Positions 1 through 7,947 of a DNA stretch of 58,726 nucleotides are shown here, piece by piece (position 1 is the first letter of the stretch; every line of letters starts with the position of its first letter). The stretch is from an uncultured Prevotella sp. (lineage in GTDB: Bacteria > Bacteroidota > Bacteroidia > Bacteroidales > Bacteroidaceae). Location: the NCBI GenBank assembly GCA_946540435.1, contig CAMNII010000011.1:1-58726 (forward strand). Reading direction: 5' to 3'. Made by a program: the position numbers and the translations under genes. The notes beneath the pieces were generated by a model. The model saw nothing but the letters and a program-made list of their open reading frames with translations, had not been told where the DNA came from and made no database searches.

Positions 1-54
1 GCCCTGGGCTGAGATCTTTCTGGCCCTTCAGGCCGTTTTTACCGGACAGCAAGA

Positions 55-320
55 ATTTTTTTTGCCCTGACTCCCAACAACAATAAGGGACAAAGTCCCG
101 AAAGTCCATCAAGTCCGTAGATTATTTTTGCCCTGACTCCCAATGACAATGAGGGACAAAGTCCCGAAAGTCCATCAAGTCCGTAGATTATTTTTGCCCT
201 GACTCCCAACAACAATGAGGGTCAAAGTCCCGAAAGTCCAACAAGTCCGTAGAAGATTTTTGCCCTGACTCCCAACAACAAAGAGGGACAAAGTCACGAA
301 AGTCCGTCAAGTCCGTAGAA
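55..320. repeat. 66-bp tandem repeat, four copies
   Basis: Four head-to-tail copies with a 66-bp period; the shared TTTGCCCTGACTCCCAA block begins at about 61, 127, 193 and 259. Copies differ at only a few positions. Each contains the small inverted repeat GGGAC-AAA-GTCCC (GTCAC in the last copy) and a GTCCATCAAGTCCGTAG segment. All frames contain stops, so it does not look like a coding repeat. Copies abut directly with no spacers, so it is not a CRISPR array. Function unknown. Confidence 0.9.
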
Positions 321-546
321 TTATACTCATCCTGCAAGAACCGATTCGGCCAAAATCGAAATGTTAAATAATGGCAGAAATATTAACAACAGGCCTCCAA
401 AAAGGGCTGTCCCATGCGACCAAGCCCTCATAGCAGGCCAAAACCACCCATTTTTGGCATCGACACATAACACAGTGAAGACCAACGTTTTACGCAAATC
501 ACACCAACAAAACCAAGGTTTCTTCCTCACCACACTAAGAAACGTG

Positions 547-612
547 AAAACAAAATAGGCTATTTTGCTGACCAAAATAGCTTATTTTGGTGACCAAAAT
601 AGCCTATTTTGG
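547..612. repeat. 22-bp palindromic tandem array A (three units)
   Basis: Three units with a 22-bp period, each containing a near-perfect palindrome: CAAAATAGGCTATTTTG (551-567), CAAAATAGCTTATTTTG (573-589) and CAAAATAGCCTATTTTG (595-611). The second and third are joined by GTGAC. It resembles array D at 57881-57946 (18 of 21 bases match), including one paired A-T to C-G change in the palindrome arms. It lies in a non-coding region. Confidence 0.85.
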
Positions 613-737
613 TCAGACGATACTTACCTTCGTCAATGACAAGTCTTGCCATCGTCAGTTCCGACTTCGGCTTTGGACATCAGAAAAACTGACTTTTGGC
701 ATGAAAAAAGGTCTGATTTGTACACACAAGGTTTACG

Positions 738-827
738 TTTTAACATTTCGGCTTGACTGATTTTGTCATTTCGATACGCTTTTTGGCGTTGGAGAATACT
801 GGAACGCGTCAGGCCGAAATGTTAAAA
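738..827. repeat. 20-bp inverted repeat with 50-nt loop
   Basis: Arms 738-757 and 808-827 pair over 20 bp with one mismatch; the core is TTTTAACATTTCGGC against GCCGAAATGTTAAAA. It lies about 25 bp beyond the 3' end of the minus-strand GH92 gene. It could be a long transcript-end hairpin or a small non-autonomous element with terminal inverted repeats. No target-site duplication was established. Confidence 0.7.
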
Positions 828-851
828 TTCGCTCATTTTCTTTTACAAAAA

Positions 852-3134
852 TCACTTAGTAGTTGCTACGACGAGTTCCCCGCCCTGCTGCAGTTGCCGG
901 TCGGTGACGAACCAGCCGTTGAGGCGTTTTCCGCCGCAGGTGATGCGCCGTATCTTTCGTCCCTGCCCTTCGTGCCGGATGGTGAAAGGTTTCCCGATGC
1001 CCGGTTGGAAGTGGACTTTGTTGAACAGGGGCACCGTGACAATGTATTCAGCGTCGGCCGGCGAGTAGGTGTAGATGCCTATGGCGTTGAACACGTACCA
1101 TGCCGACATCTCCCCGGCATCGTCCATTCCGGCGAGTGCCAGGTGGTCGCGCCCCATGTCGTAATAATGCCCCATGATGCTGTCGAGGACACATTGTGCC
1201 TTGTCCTGCCGGTCGACGAAGTAGTACATGTAGGGTATGCTGTGGCCGGGTTGGTTGCCGTGGCAGTAGTTGCCGATGAATCCGGTGAGGTTCTCCACTT
1301 CGTAGCCGTGCCAGGGTTCGGAGAAGAGGGAGTCGAGTTTCTGTTCAACGGCTCTTTTTGAGGGATATAGTGCGAGGATGCCTTGTGGGTCGTGTGGGGC
1401 ATAGAACAGGTTGTTCCATGCGTTTGCCTCGCGATACATATAGGCGAAGTAGGGATAGTATGGGTCGAACTGCCGGATGAAGGAGCCGTCGGCGATGCGT
1501 CCGCGGAAGAATCCTGTCGAGGGGTCAAAGACGTGGCGATAGTTCTTCGCGCGCTTCATGAGCATCTGCTCGTTGGCCTTGTCGCCCATCTCGCGGGCGA
1601 TGAGTGCCGTGGCGTAGTCGTCGTAGGCATATTCCAGGGTCTTGGTGACCGCTGCCTTGTACTCATTATAATAAGGTACGTTGGTGGTATCCTTCTCGGC
1701 AATCCATCCTTGCCGCAGGTATTCGTCGAGATAGGGACGGCCGCCTCGCCCGGGTACGGTGGCGTTCTTCAGCAGCAGCCGGTAGGCCCTGTCGAGGGGG
1801 AAGTCGCGGATGCCGCGCAGCCACGAGCCCGACACGAATGTCGAGGCATGGTCGCCGTGGAAGAAGGTGGGCATATAGCCGCCGCGCTTCTCACCGCGGT
1901 CGATGCAGGAGTAGATGACGTCGCGCGTCACGTCGGGCCGGAGCAGTTCCATCAGCGGCAGCTTGTTGCGGTGGTCGTCCCAGAACGACGGGTCGGTGTA
2001 GTAGTGGTGGATGCCGCCCGTCTTCCACGTGTGGCGGTGGTGATAGGCATAGTGCCAGTCCATGCCCTCCATACACATGCGTGTGGAGTCGGCCTCGGCA
2101 CCGCCTGTCTGATGGACAATCACGCCGTGGGCATCGACGTAGTCGCCGTTGCAGTCGCTACGCAGCACAGGCCAGAGCATCGACCGGTAGAGGCAGGTAT
2201 AGAACAGGCCCTTCTCGCGTTCCGAACCTCCTTCCACCTGGATCTTCGACAGCAGTTCCTCCCAGACATGGTCGGCCTCGGCACGGACGCCGTCGAACGT
2301 CTTGTGCTCTTGCCGCTGTCCGTCCTTCCGGCAGTAAAGTTCCTCTCTATAATTCGCCTGAGCATTCTCCCCGTTGACAAAGGAGAAGCCGAAAGACACC
2401 TCTATGGTTTCCGGATCTGTACCCTCGAATTCCACGACAGCCACGGTGTTGCGTCGGCCGGGAACAATCTTCACGTCGAGGATGCCGGCGCTGCTCGTCG
2501 CATAGAAGTGCATGTTTCCATCTGCGTTCTGGTGACCGGCGAACTCATAGAGACCCGTCTGGCGCACATTCCAGTCGCGCACCTGGTTGTTGGCATGGCC
2601 GAGGTCGAGCACGAGGCGTTTCTGTCCGCGGCGGTTGAAGGTATAGCGATGGACGGCGCAGCGCAGCGTCGTCGTCACCTCTACGTCGATGTCGTAGCGG
2701 TCGAGGTGAACGCGGTAGTAACCGGGGTGTGCCTCCTCGTCATCGTGAGAGAACGGCGACGAGAAGTCGTCAGGGCTGAAGCCGCGTCCGCTGACGGGCA
2801 TCACGGGCACGTGCAGCAGGTTCCAATGGCCTTTGTTGGTGTGGGCAAAGCCGAGGATGGTACCGTCCTCATACTGATAGCCGGCTCCCGAACGCCACAT
2901 CGTCACGGGCGAACACTGCACCATGCCGTTGGGCAGGGCTGCGCCCGGATAGGTCTCGCCGCCCCAGGTGCGCGTCTTGCGGTTGAGTACGTAGTGCAGG
3001 TCTTCTTCCTCCCACAGTGTGGCAGTGCCGAGGAAGGGGTTGACATAGTCGGTCAGATGGCTGGTCTGTGCATGCACGGGAATGATGGCAGCTGCGAGGA
3101 CCACCAGGCCGGAGAGGATTGTCTTCTTTGTCAT
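852..3134 (-). CDS. Glycoside hydrolase family 92 alpha-mannosidase, secreted
   Basis: The 760-residue protein has a signal peptide (residues 1-22, ending VHA|QT) and so acts in the periplasm or at the surface. Family GH92 is supported by YPGAALPNGMVQ near residue 60, the EANAWN motif near residue 569 (its Glu corresponds to the family's general acid), GNQPGHSIPY, and GMDDAGEMSAWY near residue 669, whose Asp pair corresponds to the general base region. GH92 enzymes are calcium-dependent exo-alpha-mannosidases that trim host or yeast mannans and N-glycans. Full length for the family. The start is ATG. The lytic transglycosylase lies 74 bp upstream on the same strand and may share its transcript. 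No SusC/SusD pair is adjacent, so it is not in a classical polysaccharide utilisation locus here. Linkage specificity cannot be told. Confidence 0.93.
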   Translation of the reverse strand: MTKKTILSGLVVLAAAIIPVHAQTSHLTDYVNPFLGTATLWEEEDLHYVLNRKTRTWGGETYPGAALPNGMVQCSPVTMWRSGAGYQYEDGTILGFAHTNKGHWNLLHVPVMPVSGRGFSPDDFSSPFSHDDEEAHPGYYRVHLDRYDIDVEVTTTLRCAVHRYTFNRRGQKRLVLDLGHANNQVRDWNVRQTGLYEFAGHQNADGNMHFYATSSAGILDVKIVPGRRNTVAVVEFEGTDPETIEVSFGFSFVNGENAQANYREELYCRKDGQRQEHKTFDGVRAEADHVWEELLSKIQVEGGSEREKGLFYTCLYRSMLWPVLRSDCNGDYVDAHGVIVHQTGGAEADSTRMCMEGMDWHYAYHHRHTWKTGGIHHYYTDPSFWDDHRNKLPLMELLRPDVTRDVIYSCIDRGEKRGGYMPTFFHGDHASTFVSGSWLRGIRDFPLDRAYRLLLKNATVPGRGGRPYLDEYLRQGWIAEKDTTNVPYYNEYKAAVTKTLEYAYDDYATALIAREMGDKANEQMLMKRAKNYRHVFDPSTGFFRGRIADGSFIRQFDPYYPYFAYMYREANAWNNLFYAPHDPQGILALYPSKRAVEQKLDSLFSEPWHGYEVENLTGFIGNYCHGNQPGHSIPYMYYFVDRQDKAQCVLDSIMGHYYDMGRDHLALAGMDDAGEMSAWYVFNAIGIYTYSPADAEYIVTVPLFNKVHFQPGIGKPFTIRHEGQGRKIRRITCGGKRLNGWFVTDRQLQQGGELVVATTK

Positions 3135-3208
3135 TATCTTATGGTTTTGCTTTTGTCTTGTCTGAAGGGAACTTCTGGCGAAGGCTGGCGAAGGAGGAGC
3201 CGGGGGTG

Positions 3209-4435
3209 TCAGAGGGTGAAGCGGTGGGCTTTCTTTGCTTTCTTCGGCTCCATGTCAGGCGCCGTGTCGGAGACGCTGCCCTTGGCCACGCCCCGGTACT
3301 GGTTCCACCGCTGGCGTATCTTCTGAACGTAGTCCACGGTCTCGTCGCCCCGCATAAAACCGTGTTTCACGACAGGATCGTTGTAATAGGCAGGCTCGCG
3401 CAGCTTGAGCACATAGGGCGACACGTCGGCCCACCGATGGGGGTTGCGCCCGTGCTTGGCAGCCAGTGCCATGGCGTCGCGGATATGGAAGAAGCCGCCG
3501 TTGTAGGCTGCCAATACGAAGAGCGTGCGTTCCTGCGTGCCAGGCACATCGGTGAAGTGGGTGGTCAGCTCGGAGATATATTTCGCCGCGGCGGCGATAT
3601 TCTTCTCGGCATCGAAAATCTGCGACTGGGGCAGTCCGAGATGTGCTGCCGTCGACGGCATGATCTGCATGAGTCCGCAGGCACCTGCCCACGACCGCGC
3701 ATGGGGGTCGAAGGTCGACTCCTGGTAGCACTGGGCAGCCATCAGGCGCCAGTCCCATCGTGCCTGCGGGGCATAGCGTTTGAAGAAGTGGTCGTAGTGG
3801 GAGATGATGCCGCCCTTACGGTCGAGCATGGGCGAATAGACCCGGCGTGTGACGCTCTGCGCAGAGAAGGCGAAGTTCTCCTCTTGCCTCACCTCGGCGA
3901 CGAGTTCGGGGCGGAACCAGTCGTCGAGTTTCTGTGCCAGCTCGCTGTTGTCGGCACTCACCGCCCATTGCGTCTGCAGCGAGTCGGTGGTGGCGCCACA
4001 GGAGCGAAGCCCGTCGATATGTCGCGACAAGGGGTAAGCGATGATGTCACCCTCACCGTCGGTCAGACGGCGTACCAGCTCCGCCGTATCCTTGCATACC
4101 TCCACGCGCAGCGACACGCCCAGCTGCTGCGTGAACTTCTGGCAGAGCAGATACTGCAGTCCCATGCCGCGCCCGCGATAGTCATAGTAGGTCTCCGGAC
4201 CTGAGAGGGTCAGCATGATGAGTTCACCATTATTCTTGATATCGTCGAGAGAGAACCGGCCGTCGGCCACCACCTCACCGATGGGGTCGTCGACGGGCGT
4301 GCCGAAAGGAGTAGTGTCGTTGGTCTTCTTCGGCGAACAGCAGCAGAAGGTCAGCACTACGCCTGCTGCCGAAATCAATCGCAGCAGGGTTTTCCGGGGA
4401 CGGCATACGGAGTATCGGTGATGATGATGCGTCAT
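3209..4435 (-). CDS. mltF: MltF-like membrane-bound lytic transglycosylase (lipoprotein)
   Basis: With the ATG at 4435 the protein has 408 residues: a basic start, a hydrophobic segment and a Cys-rich lipobox-like run (FCCCSPKK), suggesting a lipoprotein. Residues about 60-200 resemble a solute-binding-protein module and about 210-370 form an SLT domain. The catalytic Glu is in QESTFDP (about residue 239), followed by GLMQIMP and AAYNGG, typical of lytic transglycosylases that cleave MurNAc-GlcNAc bonds in peptidoglycan. An upstream in-frame TTG at 4465 would give a longer product, but it lies inside the -7 promoter element TAATTTTG, so the ATG is preferred. The GH92 gene follows 74 bp downstream. 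Confidence 0.9.
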   Translation of the reverse strand: MTHHHHRYSVCRPRKTLLRLISAAGVVLTFCCCSPKKTNDTTPFGTPVDDPIGEVVADGRFSLDDIKNNGELIMLTLSGPETYYDYRGRGMGLQYLLCQKFTQQLGVSLRVEVCKDTAELVRRLTDGEGDIIAYPLSRHIDGLRSCGATTDSLQTQWAVSADNSELAQKLDDWFRPELVAEVRQEENFAFSAQSVTRRVYSPMLDRKGGIISHYDHFFKRYAPQARWDWRLMAAQCYQESTFDPHARSWAGACGLMQIMPSTAAHLGLPQSQIFDAEKNIAAAAKYISELTTHFTDVPGTQERTLFVLAAYNGGFFHIRDAMALAAKHGRNPHRWADVSPYVLKLREPAYYNDPVVKHGFMRGDETVDYVQKIRQRWNQYRGVAKGSVSDTAPDMEPKKAKKAHRFTL

Positions 4436-4462
4436 GTGAGGTCTTTTCAGCGTGAACTGTTG

Positions 4463-4470
4463 CAAAATTA
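4463..4470 (-). promoter_or_regulatory. -7 promoter element of the mltF-like gene
   Basis: The minus strand reads TAATTTTG, a perfect match to the Bacteroidetes -7 consensus TAnnTTTG, about 28 bp upstream of the chosen ATG. No clear -33 TTTG was seen. Confidence 0.6.
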
Positions 4471-4531
4471 CAACAATTTGTTCATAATACAGGTAAAAAG
4501 ACGACTAAAAAAGAAAAAACATCAAAAAAAG

Positions 4532-4563
4532 ATTGGCTTTCTAACAGAAAACCACTACTTTTG
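4532..4563 (+). promoter_or_regulatory. Promoter of the Dcu-family transporter gene
   Basis: ATTG (4532-4535), a 20-bp spacer and TACTTTTG (4556-4563) fit the Bacteroidetes primary-sigma promoter. The ATG is 50 bp downstream of the -7 element. Confidence 0.7.
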
Positions 4564-4613
4564 CAGGGTAATAAACACGAACCTTAACTTATAATTAAAA
4601 CACAACAAGTATT

Positions 4614-5975
4614 ATGACAACAGCTATGGTCATTCAGCTGCTCATCGTTCTGGCAGCATTGTGGGTAGGCTCGCGCTATGGCAGCCTGGCCCTGGGAGCA
4701 ATCTCCGGCATCGGTCTTGCCATCCTGGTTTTCTGCTTCTCACTCAAACCCAGCACCCCACCGACAGACGTCATCTATATCATCATCGCTGCCGTCACCT
4801 GCGCAGGCGTCATGCAGGCATCAGGTGGCATGGACTGGCTCATACAGATCGCCGAGCGGATGCTCCGCAAACACCCCGACCGCATCACCTTCCTCGCGCC
4901 CCTGGCAACATTCACACTGACCATCCTCGTCGGCACAGGCCACGTGGTGTACACGCTGATGCCCATCATCTGCGACATCGCACTGAAGAAAGGCATCCGA
5001 CCTGAACGACCCTGCGGCATCGCCAGCATAGCCTCGCAGATCGGCATCACCTGCTCGCCGATAGCCGCCGCCGTGGTGGCCTTCGTCGCCATCTCGGCCG
5101 ACAGTGGCTTCAACATCACCATCCCACAGGTGCTGCTCGTCAACATCCCCGCCTGCCTCGTGGGCATCTTACTGGCCTCCACAGCATCCTACAAGCGCGG
5201 ACTCGACCTCGACAAAGACCCCGAGTTCCAAAAGCGTCTGCAGGATCCGGCCCAGCGCGAATACATCTACGGCAACAGCGCCACGACACTGAACCAGACG
5301 ATATCTCCCGAAGCACGCCGCGCCGTATACATCTTCCTGGCTGCACTCGCCGTCATCGTGCTCTTTGCCGCCGTACCCAGCCTGCTGCCCACCTTCGACA
5401 TGGGCGACGGCAAGACCGAGCGGCTGAAGATGAACCTCGTCATCCAGATTGTCATGATATCCGCCGCAGCACTGATGATCATCTTCTGCAAGGCATCGCC
5501 GAAGAAAGCCGTCGGTGGTGCCGTATGGCAAAGTGGAATGGTCGCCGTCGTCGCCATCTACGGCATCGCATGGATGGCCAACACCTACTTCGACAACTAC
5601 AAGCCCGAGATGCAGGCCATGCTCACCGACCTCGTCACCGCCTATCCGTGGGCCATGGCATTCGCCTTCTTCCTCGTCTCCGTACTCATCAACTCACAGG
5701 GGGCCGTCGTCGTCACCATGCTGCCCCTGGCCTACTCCCTGGGCATCGAGGGATGGGTGCTGCTGGGCATCATGCCGTCGGTATACGGATATTTCTTCAT
5801 CCCGAACTACCCATCAGATATCGCCACGGTGAACTTCGACCGCTCTGGCACCACCGTCATCGGCAAATACCTGCTCAACCACTCGTTCATGATGCCGGGA
5901 CTCATCCACGTCGTCTCGGCCACGATATGTGCCTACGGACTGTCATTCCTGTTCCACTCCATGGGACTGTTCTGA
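4614..5975 (+). CDS. dcuB: Anaerobic C4-dicarboxylate transporter, Dcu family
   Basis: A 453-residue, very hydrophobic inner-membrane protein with about ten or more predicted membrane segments. The N-terminal pattern, GGMDWLIQIAERMLRKHP near residue 70, TFTLTILVGTGHVVYTLMP and IASQIGITCSPIAAAVVA match DcuA/DcuB proteins, which exchange fumarate, malate or aspartate for succinate under anaerobic conditions. This suits a succinate-producing Prevotella. Length is typical (about 440-450). DcuA and DcuB cannot be separated reliably by eye, so the symbol is provisional. The gene is monocistronic with its own promoter. Its stop codon overlaps the first unit of a 20-bp tandem repeat array. Confidence 0.9.
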   Translation: MTTAMVIQLLIVLAALWVGSRYGSLALGAISGIGLAILVFCFSLKPSTPPTDVIYIIIAAVTCAGVMQASGGMDWLIQIAERMLRKHPDRITFLAPLATFTLTILVGTGHVVYTLMPIICDIALKKGIRPERPCGIASIASQIGITCSPIAAAVVAFVAISADSGFNITIPQVLLVNIPACLVGILLASTASYKRGLDLDKDPEFQKRLQDPAQREYIYGNSATTLNQTISPEARRAVYIFLAALAVIVLFAAVPSLLPTFDMGDGKTERLKMNLVIQIVMISAAALMIIFCKASPKKAVGGAVWQSGMVAVVAIYGIAWMANTYFDNYKPEMQAMLTDLVTAYPWAMAFAFFLVSVLINSQGAVVVTMLPLAYSLGIEGWVLLGIMPSVYGYFFIPNYPSDIATVNFDRSGTTVIGKYLLNHSFMMPGLIHVVSATICAYGLSFLFHSMGLF

Positions 5976-6076
5976 TTGTCTGAGTCTGTAACAGATTGTC
6001 TGAGTCTGTAACAGATTGCCTGAGTCTGTAACAGATTGTCTGAGTCTGTAACAGATTGTCTGAGTCTGTAACAGAT
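5974..6076. repeat. 20-bp tandem repeat array B (five units)
   Basis: Five units of GATTGTCTGAGTCTGTAACA with a 20-bp period; one unit has a single substitution (GATTGCC). Each unit contains the palindrome TCTGT-A-ACAGA. The first unit starts inside the dcuB stop codon (TGA at 5973-5975), so the array forms the 3' untranslated region of that gene. Confidence 0.95.
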
Positions 6077-6102
6077 AGTATCACCTTCTAAAGACCTCAG
6101 GC

Positions 6103-6240
6103 ATGATGAAGACCCGACGCCTCCTCTCCCTCCTCCTCACCCTGCTGCTCCCCCTCGTGGCGGCAGGACAGGAGGTTCCTGACACAGGGCAGCAGACTCC
6201 TGTCGCCGGGCCGGGACACACTGACGCTGCGTCCTATTAA
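6103..6240 (+). CDS. 45-residue ORF with a signal peptide; possible gene fragment
   Basis: The ATG at 6103 opens a 45-residue frame that begins MMKTRRLLSLLLTLLLPLVAAGQE, a textbook signal peptide split here only by composition: basic start, 12-14 hydrophobic residues and an AAG|QE-type cleavage site. It stops at TAA 6238-6240 after only about 23 further residues. It may be the decapitated head of a lost secreted-protein gene or a genuine small exported peptide. It lies between the dcuB 3' repeat array and the palindromic terminator of the SPFH gene. No promoter element was seen. Confidence 0.35.
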   Translation: MMKTRRLLSLLLTLLLPLVAAGQEVPDTGQQTPVAGPGHTDAASY

Positions 6241-6331
6241 TGGTCATTCGGCCAGTAACCGAGTCGTTGCGAATACCCATGGTGTTAGGGATATTGACGG
6301 TTTCTATCTCTGAACAAAGTTGCAACGATTA

Positions 6332-6375
6332 CTATAGCAAAGCGGCCGGCATGCATGCCGGCCGCTTTGCTATAG
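6332..6375. terminator. 44-bp perfect palindrome, terminator-like
   Basis: The 44 bases are a perfect palindrome centred between 6353 and 6354. Arms start CTATAGCAAAGCGG and the core is GCCGGCATGCATGCCGGC. In RNA this is a GC-rich hairpin with up to about 20 paired bases. It sits 24 bp past the 3' end of the minus-strand SPFH gene, which suggests transcript termination, though no T-run follows on either strand. Confidence 0.7.
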
Positions 6376-6399
6376 AGGATAGAAAAATCAGATAGATGC

Positions 6400-7353
6400 C
6401 TATGCGTCCTTGAAAAGTTCTTTGATGCCTGCGAGGGAACCCATGACGTTGGTTGCCTCGAAGGGCAGGTAGACAGTCTTCGTCTGCTGGTTATGAGCCA
6501 GCTCTTCCATCATTGTGATGTACTTCTGGGCCAGCAGGTAGTTGGCGGGATTGGTGGTCTTGCCGACAGCCTCGGTGACGAGTTCGATGGCCTTAGCCTC
6601 GGCCTCAGCCTTGCGGATGCGGGCAGTGGCCTCACCTTCGGCATGCAGGATCTCCTGCTGCTTGACTGCCTCAGCACGGTTGATGGTGGCAGCCTTCTCA
6701 CCTTCCGACTGAAGGATCTGCGACTGCTTCTCACCTTCGGAGGTGAGGATGGCGGCACGCTTGTTACGCTCGGCCTGCATCTGTTTCTCCATGGCGTTGA
6801 GCACACTTGACGGCGGGATGATGTCCTGCAGCTCGACACGGTTCACCTTCACGCCCCACTTGTCGGTAGCGTCGTCGAGGACGGCACGCAGCTTGGTGTT
6901 GATGGTGTCGCGGGAGGTCAAGGTCTGGTCGAGTTCCAGCTCACCGATGATGTTACGCAGTGTGGTCTGCGTAAGTTTCTCAATGGCATTTGGCAGGTTC
7001 GAGATTTCGTATACGGCCTTGAAAGGATCTACGATCTGGAAGTACAGCAGGGCGTTGATCTCCATCTGGATGTTATCCTTGGTGATCACGTTCTGGCGGT
7101 CGAAGTCGTAGACTTGCTCACGCAGGTCAATGGTGTCGCTGTAGGCATAGCGTCCGCGCTGCAGCACGACGATGGACTTGGCACGGTCGATGAAGGGAAT
7201 GATGATGTTGATACCCGGGTTCAGGGTAGCATGATAACGACCCAGACGCTCGATAATCTTTGTCTCACTCTGAGGAATAATCACCAGCGCCATCTTGGCG
7301 AAGATGATGACCAGCAGCACAATGGCAACTAAAACATATAATCCTGTATCCAT
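6400..7353 (-). CDS. SPFH/band 7 (paraslipin, QmcA-like) membrane protein
   Basis: The 317-residue protein has one N-terminal membrane segment (residues about 4-24), a band 7 domain beginning IIPQSETKIIERLGRYH (about 25-190) and an Ala/Glu-rich coiled coil (about 190-260) with repeats of the SEGEKQSQI and AEGEATARI type. This is the QmcA/paraslipin architecture: oligomeric scaffolds thought to organise membrane microdomains or modulate proteases. It is last in an apparent four-gene minus-strand run with NfeD and DUF805 proteins. NfeD1b proteins commonly pair with SPFH proteins, which supports a functional unit. Full length. Confidence 0.93.
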   Translation of the reverse strand: MDTGLYVLVAIVLLVIIFAKMALVIIPQSETKIIERLGRYHATLNPGINIIIPFIDRAKSIVVLQRGRYAYSDTIDLREQVYDFDRQNVITKDNIQMEINALLYFQIVDPFKAVYEISNLPNAIEKLTQTTLRNIIGELELDQTLTSRDTINTKLRAVLDDATDKWGVKVNRVELQDIIPPSSVLNAMEKQMQAERNKRAAILTSEGEKQSQILQSEGEKAATINRAEAVKQQEILHAEGEATARIRKAEAEAKAIELVTEAVGKTTNPANYLLAQKYITMMEELAHNQQTKTVYLPFEATNVMGSLAGIKELFKDA

Positions 7354-7391
7354 AATAAATAAATGTTTTGCTAATAATCATTAATGATGTG

Positions 7392-7913
7392 TTATTCGTC
7401 GACGGCTACATACTTGGGCGACTCACCGTACTGGTTGGTCTCGGGCTTGCCATCGAGCAGGGTGAAGACGAAGACGACAATGCCGACAACAGCCGACAAT
7501 CCCAACAAGATAATCATGATGGGGTCTTGGAACATAGCCATCACAGCATCGGGATTGGAGTTCACCGACTGCAGTTCTTCCATTGCCGGACGGGTGGCGG
7601 TATAGATACCTCCGGCAACCGACAGTACCCAGGCACTGATGGCCCACCACTTGCTACGGCCGGTGTCCTGCAGTCGGCGCACCATGACGGCAAGCATCAG
7701 CAGCGACACAACCTCGCTGCATATCTCTGCCCACAGCAGCGGCAGGGCTAAACTAAAGATCAGTTCCAGCACCCAGTTTACGACAACAAAGGCCAAGGCG
7801 AACCACCAAAACTCAGAACGACGGCTGCGTCCACTGAAGTCGCACAGCCGACCACAAGCCAGTTTCACGGCTTCCATGAAACGCAGTTGTGGCTTTGCAA
7901 CATACTTACTCAT
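7392..7913 (-). CDS. DUF805 integral membrane protein
   Basis: The 173-residue protein carries the DUF805 signature: FSGRSRRSEFWWF near residue 26, RRLQDTGRSKWW near residue 78, and a C-terminal NQYGESPK. Four hydrophobic segments are visible. The function of the family is unknown. It lies 38 bp upstream of the SPFH gene and 34 bp downstream of NfeD on the same strand, so it is probably cotranscribed and membrane-associated with them. Confidence 0.9.
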   Translation of the reverse strand: MSKYVAKPQLRFMEAVKLACGRLCDFSGRSRRSEFWWFALAFVVVNWVLELIFSLALPLLWAEICSEVVSLLMLAVMVRRLQDTGRSKWWAISAWVLSVAGGIYTATRPAMEELQSVNSNPDAVMAMFQDPIMIILLGLSAVVGIVVFVFTLLDGKPETNQYGESPKYVAVDE

Positions 7914-7947
7914 AATGTTTTTGTTTTTATTGAAAGGGTTTATGAAT

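Larger units (their letters stand above)
321..851. other. Non-coding stretch with repeats
   Basis: No convincing gene. Short ORFs on both strands lack family features. The stretch holds a 22-bp palindromic array near 547-612 and a long inverted repeat at 738-827, both listed separately. The nearest gene is the GH92 enzyme, whose 3' end is at 852. Confidence 0.6.

Noticed and set aside
55..320. Possible CRISPR array
   Set aside because: The units abut with almost no variation and no unique spacers; there are no cas genes in the window. The 20-22-bp arrays fail for the same reason.
1383..3326. Long plus-strand frame of about 647 codons opposite the GH92 gene
   Set aside because: It is antisense to a clear GH92 enzyme, has no recognisable motif, and is explained by third-position G/C bias. 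Similar long antisense frames at 3119-4204, 26129-27613 and 38541-39929 are rejected for the same reason.
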